Below are positions 43,510 through 57,240 of a DNA stretch of 64,000 nucleotides, piece after piece (the first letter of the stretch is position 1; each line of letters begins with the position of its first letter). The stretch lies in contig CM082586.2 in NCBI GenBank assembly GCA_040954595.2, forward strand, positions 9,858,001 to 9,922,000. The letters run 5' to 3'. This stretch comes from Balanoglossus misakiensis. Its lineage: Eukaryota; Hemichordata. Below the pieces are notes generated by a model. The model was not told the origin of the DNA. It searched no databases and saw only the letters and a list, made by a program, of their open reading frames with translations. Made by a program: the position numbers and the translations under genes.

Positions 43510-43881
43510 CTGCGCATCACAACAGAATTCGTAAACAAACGAGGTTGTTTGGAAGCAACCATGGAAATTTTACAACTATCCGTCGATCTACAGAGTCTAG
43601 TGGAAAAATGTCTTATGCGCATTGGCCTATCATGTGTTCTGCGCCTCACAACAGAATTCGGTAAATAAACGAGGCTGTTTGGAAGCAACCATGGAAATTT
43701 TACAACTATCCGTCGATCTACGGAGTCTGGTGGAAAACTTTCTTATGCGCATAGCCCTATATATGTGTTCTGCGCATCACAACAGAATTCGTAAACAAAC
43801 GAGGTTGTTTGGAAGCAACCATGGAAATTTTACAACTATCCGTCGATCTACAGAGTCTAGTGGAAAAATGTCTTATGCGCA
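43362..43881 (+). repeat. 260-bp (2-monomer) tandem duplication
   Basis: Two adjacent dimers, 43362-43621 and 43622-43881, share the series CTACGGAGTCTGG, GCGCATAGCCC, AATTCGTAAACAAACGAGG, GAAAAATGTC and GCGCATTGGCC. The related HOR-B units near 45986 and 49137 contain only one copy of this dimer. This local event therefore contributes part of the unit-length variation from 2240 to 2624 bp. Confidence 0.85.
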
Positions 43882-46800
43882 TTGGCCTATCATGTGTTCT
43901 GCGCCTCACAACAGAAATCAGTAAATAAACGAGGCTGTTTGGAAGCAACCATGGAAATTTTACAACTATCATTCCATCTACAGAGTCTGGTGGAAAACTT
44001 TCTTATGCGCATAGGCCTATAACGTGTTCTGCGCCTAACAACAGAATTCGGTAAATAAACGAGGCTGTTTGGAAGCAACCATGGAAATTTTACAACTATC
44101 CGTCGATCTACGGAGTCTGGTGGAAAACTTTCTTATGCGCATAGGCCTATTACGTGTTCTGCGTCTCACAACAGAATTCGGTAAATAAACGAGGCTGTTT
44201 GGAAGCAACCATGGAAATTTTAGAACTATCTCTCGATCTACAGAGTCTAGTGGAAAACGTTCTTATGCGCATAGGCCTATATATGTGTTCTGCGCATCAC
44301 AACAGAATTCGTAAACAAACGAGGTTGTTTGGAAGCAACCATGGAAATTTTACAACTATCCGTCGATCTACAGAGTCTAGTGGAAAAATGTCTTATGCGC
44401 ATTGGCCTATCATGTGTTCTGCGCCTCACAACAGAAATCAGTAAATAAACGAGGCTGTTTGGAAGCAACCATGGAAATTTTACAACTATCCGTCGATCTA
44501 CAGAGTCTAGTGGAAACGTTCTTATGCGCATAGGCCTATATATGTGTTCTGCGCATCACAACAGAATTTTGTAAACAAACGAGGCTGTGTTTGGTAGCAA
44601 CCATGGACATTTTAGAACTATCTCTCGATCTACAGAGTCTATAGTGGAAAACTTTCTTATGCACATATGCCTATCTATGTGTTCTGCGCCTCACAACAGA
44701 ATTCGGTAAATAAACGAGGCTGTTTGGAAGCAACCATGGAAATTTTACAACTATCCGTCGATCTACAGAGTCTAGTGGAAAACGTTATTATGCGCATAGG
44801 CCTATATATGTGTTCTGCGCATCACAACAGAATTTTGTAAACAAACGAGGCTGTGTTTGGAAGCAACCATGGACATTTTAGAACTATCTCTCGATCTACA
44901 GAGTCTATAGTGGAAAACTTTCTTATGCACATAGGCCTATCTATGTGTTCTGTGCCTTACAACAGAATTCGGTAAATAAACGAGGCTGTTTGGAAGCAAC
45001 CATGGAAATTTTACAACTATCCGTCGATCTACAGAGTCTAGTGGAAAACGTTATTATGCGCATAGGCCTATATATGTGTTCTGCGCATCACAACAGAATT
45101 TTGTAAACAAACGAGGCTGTGTTTGGAAGCAACCATGGACATTTTAGAACTATCTCTCGATCTACAGAGTCTATAGTGGAAAACTTTCTTATGCACATAT
45201 GCCTATCTATGTGTTCTGCGCCTCAAAACAGAATTCCGTAAATAAACGAGGCTGTTTGGAAGCAAACATGGAAATTTTAGAACTATCTCTCGATCTACAG
45301 AGTATAGTGGAAAACGTTCATATGCGCATAGGCCTATCTATGTGTTCTGCGCATCACAACAGAATTTTGTAAACAAACCAGGCTTTGTTTGGAAGCAACC
45401 ATGGACATTTTAGAACTATTCGTCGATCTACGGAGTCTAGTGGAAAACTTTCTTATGCGCATAGGCATATGTATGTGTTCTACGCATCACAACAGAATTC
45501 GGTAAATAAACGAGGCTGTTTGGAAACAACCATGGAAATTTTAGAACTATCCGTTGATCTAAAGTTGAAAAGTTTTTTATGCGCATAGGCCTATCTATGT
45601 GTTCTGCGCCTCACAACAGAAATCGGTAAATAAACGAGGCTGTTTGGAAGCAACCATGGAAATTTTACAACTATCTCTCGATCTACAGAGTCTATAGTGG
45701 AACACTTTCTTATTCACATATGCCTATCTATGTGTTCTGCGCCTCAAAACAGAATTCCGCAAATAAACGAGGCTGTTTGGAAGCAAACATGGAAGTTTTA
45801 GAACTATCTCTCGATCTACAGTGTATGGTGGAAAACGTTCATATGCGCATAGGCCTATCTATGTGTTCTGCGCATCACAACAGAATTTTGTAAACAAACG
45901 AGGCTGTGTTTGGTAGCAACCATGGACATTTTAGAACTATCTCTCGATCTACAGAGTCTATAGTGGAAAACTTTCTTATGCACATATGCCTATCTATGTG
46001 TTCTGCGCCTCACAACAGAATTCGGTAAATAAACGAGGCTGTTTGGAAGCAACCATGGAAATTTTACAACTATCCGTCGATCTACGGAGTCTGGTGGAAA
46101 ACTTTCTTATGCGCATAGCCCTATATATGTGTTCTGCGCATCACAACAGAATTCGTAAACAAACGAGGTTGTTTGGAAGCAACCATGGAAATTTTACAAC
46201 TATCCGTCGATCTACAGAGTCTAGTGGAAAAATGTCTTATGCGCATTGGCCTATCATGTGTTCTGCGCCTCACAACAGAAATCAGTAAATAAACGAGGCT
46301 GTTTGGAAGCAACCATGGAAATTTTACAACTATCATTCCATCTACAGAGTCTGGTGGAAAACTTTCTTATGCGCATAGGCCTATAACGTGTTCTGCGCCT
46401 AACAACAGAATTCGGTAAATAAACGAGGCTGTTTGGAAGCAACCATGGAAATTTTACAAAAATCCGTCGATCTATAGAGTCTGGTGGAAAACTTTCTTAT
46501 GCGCATAGGCCTATAACGTGTTCTGCGCCTAACAACAGAATTCGGTAAATAAACGAGGCTGTTTGGAAGCAACCATGGAAATTTTACAACTATCCGTCGA
46601 TCTACAGAGTCTAGTGGAAAACGTTATAATGCGCATAGGCCTATCTATGTGTTATGCGCATCACAACAGAAATCGGTAAATAAACGAGGCTGTATTTGGA
46701 AGCAACCATGAACATTTTACAACTATCCGTCGATCTACAGAGTCTAGTGGAAAACGTTCTTATGCGCATAGGCCTATATATGTGTTCTGCGCATCACAAC

Positions 46801-49800
46801 AGAATTCGGTAAACAAACGAGGTTGTTTGGAAGCAACCATGGAAATTTTACAACTATCCGTCGATCTACAGAGTCTAGTGGAAAAATGTCGTATGCGCAT
46901 AGGCCTATCATGTGTTCTGCGCCTCAAAACAGAATTCCGTAAATAAACAAGGCTGTTTGCAAGCAAACATGGAAATTTTACAGCTATCCGTCGATCTACA
47001 GAGTCTAGTGGAAAACGTTCTTTTGCGCATAGGCCTATATATATGTTATGCGCATCACAACAGAAATCGGTAAATAAACGAGGCTGTATTTGGAAGCAAC
47101 CATGGACATTTTACAACTATCCGTCGATCTACAGAGTCCTGTGGAAAACTTTCTAATGCGCATAGGCCTATTACGTGTTCTGCGCCTCACAACAGAATTC
47201 CGTAAATAAACGAGGCTGTTTGGAAGCAACCATGGAAATTTTACAACTATCCGTCGATCTACGGAGTCTGGTGGAAAACTTTCTTATGCGCATAGGCCTA
47301 TTACGTGTTCTGCGTCTCACAACAGAATTCGGTAAATAAACGAGGCTGTTTGGAAGCAACCATGGAAATTTTAGAACTATCTCTCGATCTACAGAGTCTA
47401 GTGGAAAACGTTCTTATGCGCATAGGCCTATATATGTGTTCTGCGCATCACAACAGAATTCGTAAACAAACGAGGTTGTTTGGAAGCAACCATGGAAATT
47501 TTACAACTATCCGTCGATCTACAGAGTCTAGTGGAAAAATGTCTTATGCGCATTGGCCTATCATGTGTTCTGCGCCTCACAACAGAAATCAGTAAATAAA
47601 CGAGGCTGTTTGGAAGCAACCATGGAAATTTTACAACTATCCGTCGATCTACAGAGTCTAGTGGAAACGTTCTTATGCGCATAGGCCTATATATGTGTTC
47701 TGCGCATCACAACAGAATTTTGTAAACAAACGAGGCTGTGTTTGGTAGCAACCATGGACATTTTAGAACTATCTCTCGATCTACAGAGTCTATAGTGGAA
47801 AACTTTCTTATGCACATATGCCTATCTATGTGTTCTGCGCCTCACAACAGAATTCGGTAAATAAACGAGGCTGTTTGGAAGCAACCATGGAAATTTTACA
47901 ACTATCCGTCGATCTACAGAGTCTAGTGGAAAACGTTATTATGCGCATAGGCCTATATATGTGTTCTGCGCATCACAACAGAATTTTGTAAACAAACGAG
48001 GCTGTGTTTGGAAGCAACCATGGACATTTTAGAACTATCTCTCGATCTACAGAGTCTATAGTGGAAAACTTTCTTATGCACATAGGCCTATCTATGTGTT
48101 CTGTGCCTTACAACAGAATTCGGTAAATAAACGAGGCTGTTTGGAAGCAACCATGGAAATTTTACAACTATCCGTCGATCTACAGAGTCTAGTGGAAAAC
48201 GTTATTATGCGCATAGGCCTATATATGTGTTCTGCGCATCACAACAGAATTTTGTAAACAAACGAGGCTGTGTTTGGAAGCAACCATGGACATTTTAGAA
48301 CTATCTCTCGATCTACAGAGTCTATAGTGGAAAACTTTCTTATGCACATATGCCTATCTATGTGTTCTGCGCCTCAAAACAGAATTCCGTAAATAAACGA
48401 GGCTGTTTGGAAGCAAACATGGAAATTTTAGAACTATCTCTCGATCTACAGAGTATAGTGGAAAACGTTCATATGCGCATAGGCCTATCTATGTGTTCTG
48501 CGCATCACAACAGAATTTTGTAAACAAACCAGGCTTTGTTTGGAAGCAACCATGGACATTTTAGAACTATTCGTCGATCTACGGAGTCTAGTGGAAAACT
48601 TTCTTATGCGCATAGGCATATGTATGTGTTCTACGCATCACAACAGAATTCGGTAAATAAACGAGGCTGTTTGGAAACAACCATGGAAATTTTAGAACTA
48701 TCCGTTGATCTAAAGTTGAAAAGTTTTTTATGCGCATAGGCCTATCTATGTGTTCTGCGCCTCACAACAGAAATCGGTAAATAAACGAGGCTGTTTGGAA
48801 GCAACCATGGAAATTTTACAACTATCTCTCGATCTACAGAGTCTATAGTGGAAAACTTTCTTATTCACATATGCCTATCTATGTGTTCTGCGCCTCAAAA
48901 CAGAATTCCGCAAATAAACGAGGCTGTTTGGAAGCAAACATGGAAGTTTTAGAACTATCTCTCGATCTACAGTGTATGGTGGAAAACGTTCATATGCGCA
49001 TAGGCCTATCTATGTGTTCTGCGCATCACAACAGAATTTTGTAAACAAACGAGGCTGTGTTTGGTAGCAACCATGGACATTTTAGAACTATCTCTCGATC
49101 TACAGAGTCTATAGTGGAAAACTTTCTTATGCACATATGCCTATCTATGTGTTCTGCGCCTCACAACAGAATTCGGTAAATAAACGAGGCTGTTTGGAAG
49201 CAACCATGGAAATTTTACAACTATCCGTCGATCTACGGAGTCTGGTGGAAAACTTTCTTATGCGCATAGCCCTATATATGTGTTCTGCGCATCACAACAG
49301 AATTCGTAAACAAACGAGGTTGTTTGGAAGCAACCATGGAAATTTTACAACTATCCGTCGATCTACAGAGTCTAGTGGAAAAATGTCTTATGCGCATTGG
49401 CCTATCATGTGTTCTGCGCCTCACAACAGAAATCAGTAAATAAACGAGGCTGTTTGGAAGCAACCATGGAAATTTTACAACTATCAGTCCATCTACAGAG
49501 TCTGGTGGAAAACTTTCTTATGCGCATAGGCCTATAACGTGTTCTGCGCCTAACAACAGAATTCGGTAAATAAACGAGGCTGTTTGGAAGCAACCATGGA
49601 AATTTTACAAAAATCCGTCGATCTACAGAGTCTGGTGGAAAACTTTCTTATGCGCATAGGCCTATTACGTGTTCTGCGCCTCACAACAGAATTCCGTAAA
49701 TAAACGAGGCTGTTTGGAAGCAACCATGGAAATTTTACAACTATCCGTCGATCTACGGAGTCTGGTGGAAAACTTTCTTATGCGCATAGGCCTATTACGT

Positions 49801-51640
49801 GTTCTGCGTCTCACAACAGAATTCGGTAAATAAACGAGGCTGTTTGGAAGCAACCATGGAAATTTTAGAACTATCTCTCGATCTACAGAGTCTAGTGGAA
49901 AACGTTCTTATGCGCATAGGCCTATATATGTGTTCTGCGCATCACAACAGAATTCGTAAACAAACGAGGTTGTTTGGAAGCAACCATGGAAATTTTACAA
50001 CTATCCGTCGATCTACAGAGTCTAGTGGAAAAATGTCTTATGCGCATTGGCCTATCATGTGTTCTGCGCCTCACAACAGAAATCAGTAAATAAACGAGGC
50101 TGTTTGGAAGCAACCATGGAAATTTTACAACTATCCGTCGATCTACAGAGTCTAGTGGAAACGTTCTTATGCGCATAGGCCTATATATGTGTTCTGCGCA
50201 TCACAACAGAATTTTGTAAACAAACGAGGCTGTGTTTGGTAGCAACCATGGACATTTTAGAACTATCTCTCGATCTACAGAGTCTATAGTGGAAAACTTT
50301 CTTATGCACATATGCCTATCTATGTGTTCTGCGCCTCACAACAGAATTCGGTAAATAAACGAGGCTGTTTGGAAGCAACCATGGAAATTTTACAACTATC
50401 CGTCGATCTACAGAGTCTAGTGGAAAACGTTATTATGCGCATAGGCCTATATATGTGTTCTGCGCATCACAACAGAATTTTGTAAACAAACGAGGCTGTG
50501 TTTGGAAGCAACCATGGACATTTTAGAACTATCTCTCGATCTACAGAGTCTATAGTGGAAAACTTTCTTATGCACATAGGCCTATCTATGTGTTCTGTGC
50601 CTTACAACAGAATTCGGTAAATAAACGAGGCTGTTTGGAAGCAACCATGGAAATTTTACAACTATCCGTCGATCTACAGAGTCTAGTGGAAAACGTTATT
50701 ATGCGCATAGGCCTATATATGTGTTCTGCGCATCACAACAGAATTTTGTAAACAAACGAGGCTGTGTTTGGAAGCAACCATGGACATTTTAGAACTATCT
50801 CTCGATCTACAGAGTCTATAGTGGAAAACTTTCTTATGCACATATGCCTATCTATGTGTTCTGCGCCTCAAAACAGAATTCCGTAAATAAACGAGGCTGT
50901 TTGGAAGCAAACATGGAAATTTTAGAACTATCTCTCGATCTACAGAGTATAGTGGAAAACGTTCATATGCGCATAGGCCTATCTATGTGTTCTGCGCATC
51001 ACAACAGAATTTTGTAAACAAACCAGGCTTTGTTTGGAAGCAACCATGGACATTTTAGAACTATTCGTCGATCTACGGAGTCTAGTGGAAAACTTTCTTA
51101 TGCGCATAGGCATATGTATGTGTTCTACGCATCACAACAGAATTCGGTAAATAAACGAGGCTGTTTGGAAACAACCATGGAAATTTTAGAACTATCCGTT
51201 GATCTAAAGTTGAAAAGTTTTTTATGCGCATAGGCCTATCTATGTGTTCTGCGCCTCACAACAGAAATCGGTAAATAAACGAGGCTGTTTGGAAGCAACC
51301 ATGGAAATTTTACAACTATCTCTCGATCTACAGAGTCTATAGTGGAAAACTTTCTTATTCACATATGCCTATCTATGTGTTCTGCGCCTCAAAACAGAAT
51401 TCCGCAAATAAACGAGGCTGTTTGGAAGCAAACATGGAAGTTTTAGAACTATCTCTCGATCTACAGTGTATGGTGGAAAACGTTCATATGCGCATAGGCC
51501 TATCTATGTGTTCTGCGCATCACAACAGAATTTTGTAAACAAACGAGGCTGTGTTTGGTAGCAACCATGGACATTTTAGAACTATCTCTCGATCTACAGA
51601 GTCTATAGTGGAAAACTTTCTTATGCACATATGCCTATCT

Positions 51641-54600
51641 ATGTGTTCTGCGCCTCACAACAGAATTCGGTAAATAAACGAGGCTGTTTGGAAGCAACCA
51701 TGGAAATTTTACAACTATCCGTCGATCTACGGAGTCTGGTGGAAAACTTTCTTATGCGCATAGCCCTATATATGTGTTCTGCGCCTCACAACAGAAATCA
51801 GTAAATAAACGAGGCTGTTTGGAAGCAACCATGGAAATTTTACAACTATCAGTCCATCTACAGAGTCTGGTGGAAAACTTTCTTATGCGCATAGGCCTAT
51901 AACGTGTTCTGCGCCTAACAACAGAATTCGGTAAATAAACGAGGCTGTTTGGAAGCAACCATGGAAATTTTACAACTATCGGTCGATCTACAGAGTCTAG
52001 TGGAAAAATGTCTTATGCGCATTGGCCTATCATGTGTTCTGCGCCTCACAACAGAAATCAGTAAATAAACGAGGCTGTTTGGAAGCAACCATAGAAATTT
52101 TACAACTATCAGTCCATCTACAGAGTCTGGTGGAAAACTTTCTTATGCGCATAGGCCTATAACGTGTTCTGCGCCTAACAACAGAATTCGGTAAATAAAC
52201 GAGGCTGTTTGGAAGCAACCATGGAAATTTTACAAAAATCCGTCGATCTACAGAGTCTGGTGGAAAACTTTCTTATGCGCATAGGCCTATAACGTGTTCT
52301 GCGCCTAACAACAGAATTCGGTAAATAAACGAGGCTGTTTGGAAGCAACCATGGAAATTTTACAACTATCCGTCGATCTACAGAGTCTAGTGGAAAACGT
52401 TATAATGCGCATAGGCCTATCTATGTGTTATGCGCATCACAACAGAAATCGGTAAATAAACGAGGCTGTATTTGGAAGCAACCATGAACATTTTACAACT
52501 ATCCGTCGATCTACAGAGTCTAGTGGAAAACGTTCTTATGCGCATAGGCCTATATATGTGTTCTGCGCATCACAACAGAATTCGGTAAACAAACGAGGTT
52601 GTTTGGAAGCAACCATGGAAATTTTACAACTATCCGTCGATCTACAGAGTCTAGTGGAAAAATGTCGTATGCGCATAGGCCTATCATGTGTTCTGCGCCT
52701 CAAAACAGAATTCCGTAAATAAACAAGGCTGTTTGCAAGCAAACATGGAAATTTTACAGCTATCCGTCGATCTACAGAGTCTAGTGGAAAACGTTCTTTT
52801 GCGCATAGGCCTATATATATGTTATGCGCATCACAACAGAAATCGGTAAATAAACGAGGCTGTATTTGGAAGCAACCATGGACATTTTACAACTATCCGT
52901 CGATCTACAGAGTCCTGTGGAAAACTTTCTAATGCGCATAGGCCTATTACGTGTTCTGCGCCTCACAACAGAATTCCGTAAATAAACGAGGCTGTTTGGA
53001 AGCAAACATGGAAATTTTACAGCTATCCGTCGATCTACAGAGTCTAGTGGAAAACGTTCTTTTGCGCATAGGCCTATATATGTGTTATGCGCATCACAAC
53101 AGAAATCGGTAAATAAACGAGGCTGTATTTGGAAGCAACCGTGGACATTTTACATCTATCCGTCGATCTACAGAGTCTTGTGGAAAACTTTCTAATGCGC
53201 ATAGGTCTATTACGTGTTCTGCGCCTCACAACAGAATTCGGTAAATAAACGAGGCTGTTTGGAAGCAACCATGGAAATTTTAGAACTATCCGTCGATCTA
53301 CAGAGTCTAGTGGAAAAATGTCTTATGCGCATAGGCCTATCATGTGTTCTGCGCCTCACAACAGAAATCGGTAAATAAACGAGGCAGTTTGGAAGCAACC
53401 ATGGAAATTTTACAGCTATCCGTCGATCTACAGAGTCTAGTGGAAAACGTTCTTATGCGCATAGGCCTATATATGTGTTCTGCGCATCACAACAGAATTT
53501 TGTAAACAAACGAGGCTGTGTTTGGAAGCAACCATGGAAATTTTAGAACTATCTCTCGATCTACAGAGTCTATAGTGGAAAACTTTCTTATGCACATATG
53601 CCTATCTATGTGTTCTGCGCCTCAAAACAGAATTCCGTAAATAAACGAGGCTGTTTGGAAGCAAACATGGAAATTTTAGAACTATCTCTCGATCTACAGA
53701 GTATAGTGGGAAACGTTCATATGCGCATAGGCCTATATATGTGTTCTGCGCATCACAACAGAATTTTGTAAACAAACGAGGCTTTGTTTGGAAGCAACCA
53801 TGGACATTTTAGAACTATCCGTCGATCTACAGAGTCTAGTGGAAAAATTTCTTATGCGCATGGGCCTATCATGTGTTCTGCGCCTCACAACAGAAATCGG
53901 TAAATAAACGAGGCTGTTTGGAAGCAACCATGGAAATTTTAGAACTATCCGTCGACCTTCAGCGTCTAGTGGAAAACTTTTTTATGCGCATAGGCCTATC
54001 TATGTGTTCAGAGCCTCACAACAGAAATCGGTAAATAAACGAGGCTGTTTGGAAACAACCATGGAAATTTTAGAACTATCCGTCGATCTACAGAGTCTAG
54101 TGGAAAACGTTCTTATGCGCATAGGCCTATATATGTGTTCTGCGCCTCACAACAGAATTCGGTAAATAAACGAGGCTGTTTGGAAGCAACCATGGAAATT
54201 TTACAACTATCCGTCGATCTACGGAGTCTGGTGGAAAACTTTCTTATGCGCATAGCCCTATATATGTGTTCTGCGCCTCACAACAGAAATCAGTAAATAA
54301 ACGAGGCTGTTTGGAAGCAACCATGGAAATTTTACAACTATCAGTCCATCTACAGAGTCTGGTGGAAAACTTTCTTATGCGCATAGGCCTATAACGTGTT
54401 CTGCGCCTAACAACAGAATTCGGTAAATAAACGAGGCTGTTTGGAAGCAACCATGGAAATTTTACAACTATCGGTCGATCTACAGAGTCTAGTGGAAAAA
54501 TGTCTTATGCGCATTGGCCTATCATGTGTTCTGCGCCTCACAACAGAAATCAGTAAATAAACGAGGCTGTTTGGAAGCAACCATAGAAATTTTACAACTA

Positions 54601-56624
54601 TCAGTCCATCTACAGAGTCTGGTGGAAAACTTTCTTATGCGCATAGGCCTATAACGTGTTCTGCGCCTAACAACAGAATTCGGTAAATAAACGAGGCTGT
54701 TTGGAAGCAACCATGGAAATTTTACAAAAATCCGTCGATCTACAGAGTCTGGTGGAAAACTTTCTTATGCGCATAGGCCTATAACGTGTTCTGCGCCTAA
54801 CAACAGAATTCGGTAAATAAACGAGGCTGTTTGGAAGCAACCATGGAAATTTTACAACTATCCGTCGATCTACAGAGTCTAGTGGAAAACGTTATAATGC
54901 GCATAGGCCTATCTATGTGTTATGCGCATCACAACAGAAATCGGTAAATAAACGAGGCTGTATTTGGAAGCAACCATGAACATTTTACAACTATCCGTCG
55001 ATCTACAGAGTCTAGTGGAAAACGTTCTTATGCGCATAGGCCTATATATGTGTTCTGCGCATCACAACAGAATTCGGTAAACAAACGAGGTTGTTTGGAA
55101 GCAACCATGGAAATTTTACAACTATCCGTCGATCTACAGAGTCTAGTGGAAAAATGTCGTATGCGCATAGGCCTATCATGTGTTCTGCGCCTCAAAACAG
55201 AATTCCGTAAATAAACAAGGCTGTTTGCAAGCAAACATGGAAATTTTACAGCTATCCGTCGATCTACAGAGTCTAGTGGAAAACGTTCTTTTGCGCATAG
55301 GCCTATATATATGTTATGCGCATCACAACAGAAATCGGTAAATAAACGAGGCTGTATTTGGAAGCAACCATGGACATTTTACAACTATCCGTCGATCTAC
55401 AGAGTCCTGTGGAAAACTTTCTAATGCGCATAGGCCTATTACGTGTTCTGCGCCTCACAACAGAATTCCGTAAATAAACGAGGCTGTTTGGAAGCAAACA
55501 TGGAAATTTTACAGCTATCCGTCGATCTACAGAGTCTAGTGGAAAACGTTCTTTTGCGCATAGGCCTATATATGTGTTATGCGCATCACAACAGAAATCG
55601 GTAAATAAACGAGGCTGTATTTGGAAGCAACCGTGGACATTTTACATCTATCCGTCGATCTACAGAGTCTTGTGGAAAACTTTCTAATGCGCATAGGTCT
55701 ATTACGTGTTCTGCGCCTCACAACAGAATTCGGTAAATAAACGAGGCTGTTTGGAAGCAACCATGGAAATTTTAGAACTATCCGTCGATCTACAGAGTCT
55801 AGTGGAAAAATGTCTTATGCGCATAGGCCTATCATGTGTTCTGCGCCTCACAACAGAAATCGGTAAATAAACGAGGCAGTTTGGAAGCAACCATGGAAAT
55901 TTTACAGCTATCCGTCGATCTACAGAGTCTAGTGGAAAACGTTCTTATGCGCATAGGCCTATATATGTGTTCTGCGCATCACAACAGAATTTTGTAAACA
56001 AACGAGGCTGTGTTTGGAAGCAACCATGGAAATTTTAGAACTATCTCTCGATCTACAGAGTCTATAGTGGAAAACTTTCTTATGCACATATGCCTATCTA
56101 TGTGTTCTGCGCCTCAAAACAGAATTCCGTAAATAAACGAGGCTGTTTGGAAGCAAACATGGAAATTTTAGAACTATCTCTCGATCTACAGAGTATAGTG
56201 GGAAACGTTCATATGCGCATAGGCCTATATATGTGTTCTGCGCATCACAACAGAATTTTGTAAACAAACGAGGCTTTGTTTGGAAGCAACCATGGACATT
56301 TTAGAACTATCCGTCGATCTACAGAGTCTAGTGGAAAAATTTCTTATGCGCATGGGCCTATCATGTGTTCTGCGCCTCACAACAGAAATCGGTAAATAAA
56401 CGAGGCTGTTTGGAAGCAACCATGGAAATTTTAGAACTATCCGTCGACCTTCAGCGTCTAGTGGAAAACTTTTTTATGCGCATAGGCCTATCTATGTGTT
56501 CAGAGCCTCACAACAGAAATCGGTAAATAAACGAGGCTGTTTGGAAACAACCATGGAAATTTTAGAACTATCCGTCGATCTACAGAGTCTAGTGGAAAAC
56601 GTTCTTATGCGCATAGGCCTATAT
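51641..56624 (+). repeat. 2492-bp (19-monomer) tandem duplication
   Basis: Copy 1 is about 51641-54132 and copy 2 about 54133-56624. Matching marks 2492 bp apart include AACCATAGAAATTTTAC (52088/54580), TTACAAAAATCCGTC (52232/54724), the GAGTCCTGTGG monomer (52912/55404), CAACCGTGGACATTTTACATC (read in part, 53137/55629) and GTCGACCTTCAGCG (53950/56442). I saw no difference between the copies at the sites inspected, so this is among the youngest events in the array. It lies next to the older, diverged right edge. Confidence 0.88.
53800..53907 (+). other. Representative intact 35-codon micro-ORF of the satellite monomer
   Basis: The ATG lies in ACCATGG, a strong Kozak-type context. It opens a 35-residue frame beginning MDILELSVDLQSLVEKFLMR and ending in TTEIGK, with stop TAA at 53905-53907. 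The stop overlaps AATAAA at 53903-53908. The N-terminal half has a hydrophobic pattern consistent with an amphipathic helix. Frequent substitutions among monomers are mild (E/D, E/Q, V/L, F/V). Against coding function, a large share of monomers break the frame through TCTATAGTGG (in-frame TAG), GTGGAAACG (one-base loss) or CCATGAAATT (one-base loss). No homologous protein is recognised. I give this as a property of the repeat, not as a gene. Confidence 0.3.
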
Positions 56625-57240
56625 ATGTGTTCTGCGCATCACAACAGAATTTTGTAAACAAACGAGGCTGTGTTTGGAAGCAACCATGGAAATTTTAGAA
56701 CTATCTCTCGATCTACAGAGTCTATAGTGGAAAACTTTCTTATGCACATATGCCTATCTATGTGTTCTGCGCCTCAAAACAGAATTCCGTAAATAAACGA
56801 GGCTGTTTGGAAGCAAACATGGAAATTTTAGAACTATCTCTCGATCTACAGAGTATAGTGGGAAACGTTCATATGCGCATAGGCCTATATATGTGTTCTG
56901 CGCATCACAACAGAATTTTGTAAACAAACGAGGCTTTGTTTGGAAGCAACCATGGACATTTTAGAACTATCCGTCGATCTACAGAGTCTAGTGGAAAAAT
57001 TTCTTATGCGCATGGGCCTATCATGTGTTCTGCGCCTCACAACAGAAATCGGTAAATAAACGAGGCTGTTTGGAAGCAACCATGGAAATTTTAGAACTAT
57101 CCGTCGACCTTCAGCGTCTAGTGGAAAACTTTTTTATGCGCATAGGCCTATCTATGTGTTCAGAGCCTCACAACAGAAATCGGTAAATAAACGAGGCTGT
57201 TTGGAAACAACCATGGAAATTTTAGAACTATCCGTCGATC
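55966..57240 (+). repeat. 660-bp (5-monomer) tandem duplication
   Basis: Copy 1 is about 55966-56625 and copy 2 about 56626-57240. Shared marks at a 660-bp offset include GTATAGTGGGAAACG (56195/56855), the GGCTTTGTTTGG monomer (56272/56932), CGCATGGGCC (56349/57009) and GTCGACCTTCAGCG (56442/57102). Homology ends near 57240, where the sequence reads TCTAAAAGGTCTAG instead of TCTACAGAGTCTAG. Because copy 1 lies in the second copy of the 2492-bp duplication and the first copy of that duplication carries this series only once, the 660-bp event is the later one or shares its right breakpoint. Confidence 0.85.

Larger units (their letters stand above)
31700..51640 (+). repeat. Higher-order repeat zone HOR-B
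   Basis: Two marker blocks recur. The cassette with ACTATTCGTCGATCTACGG starts near 31987, 34089, 40521, 42761, 45385, 48536 and 51030. A second block with TGTTCTGCGTCTCAC, then AATTCGTAAACAAACGAGG, then GCGCATTGGCC, starts near 32728, 37061, 39290, 41530, 44154, 47305 and 49799. Successive shifts of 2240, 2624, 3151 and 2494 bp apply to both markers together, so whole units of 17-24 monomers were duplicated with later gain or loss of monomer subsets. HOR-B uses different diagnostic variants from HOR-A, so the two zones were homogenised separately. Confidence 0.88.
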
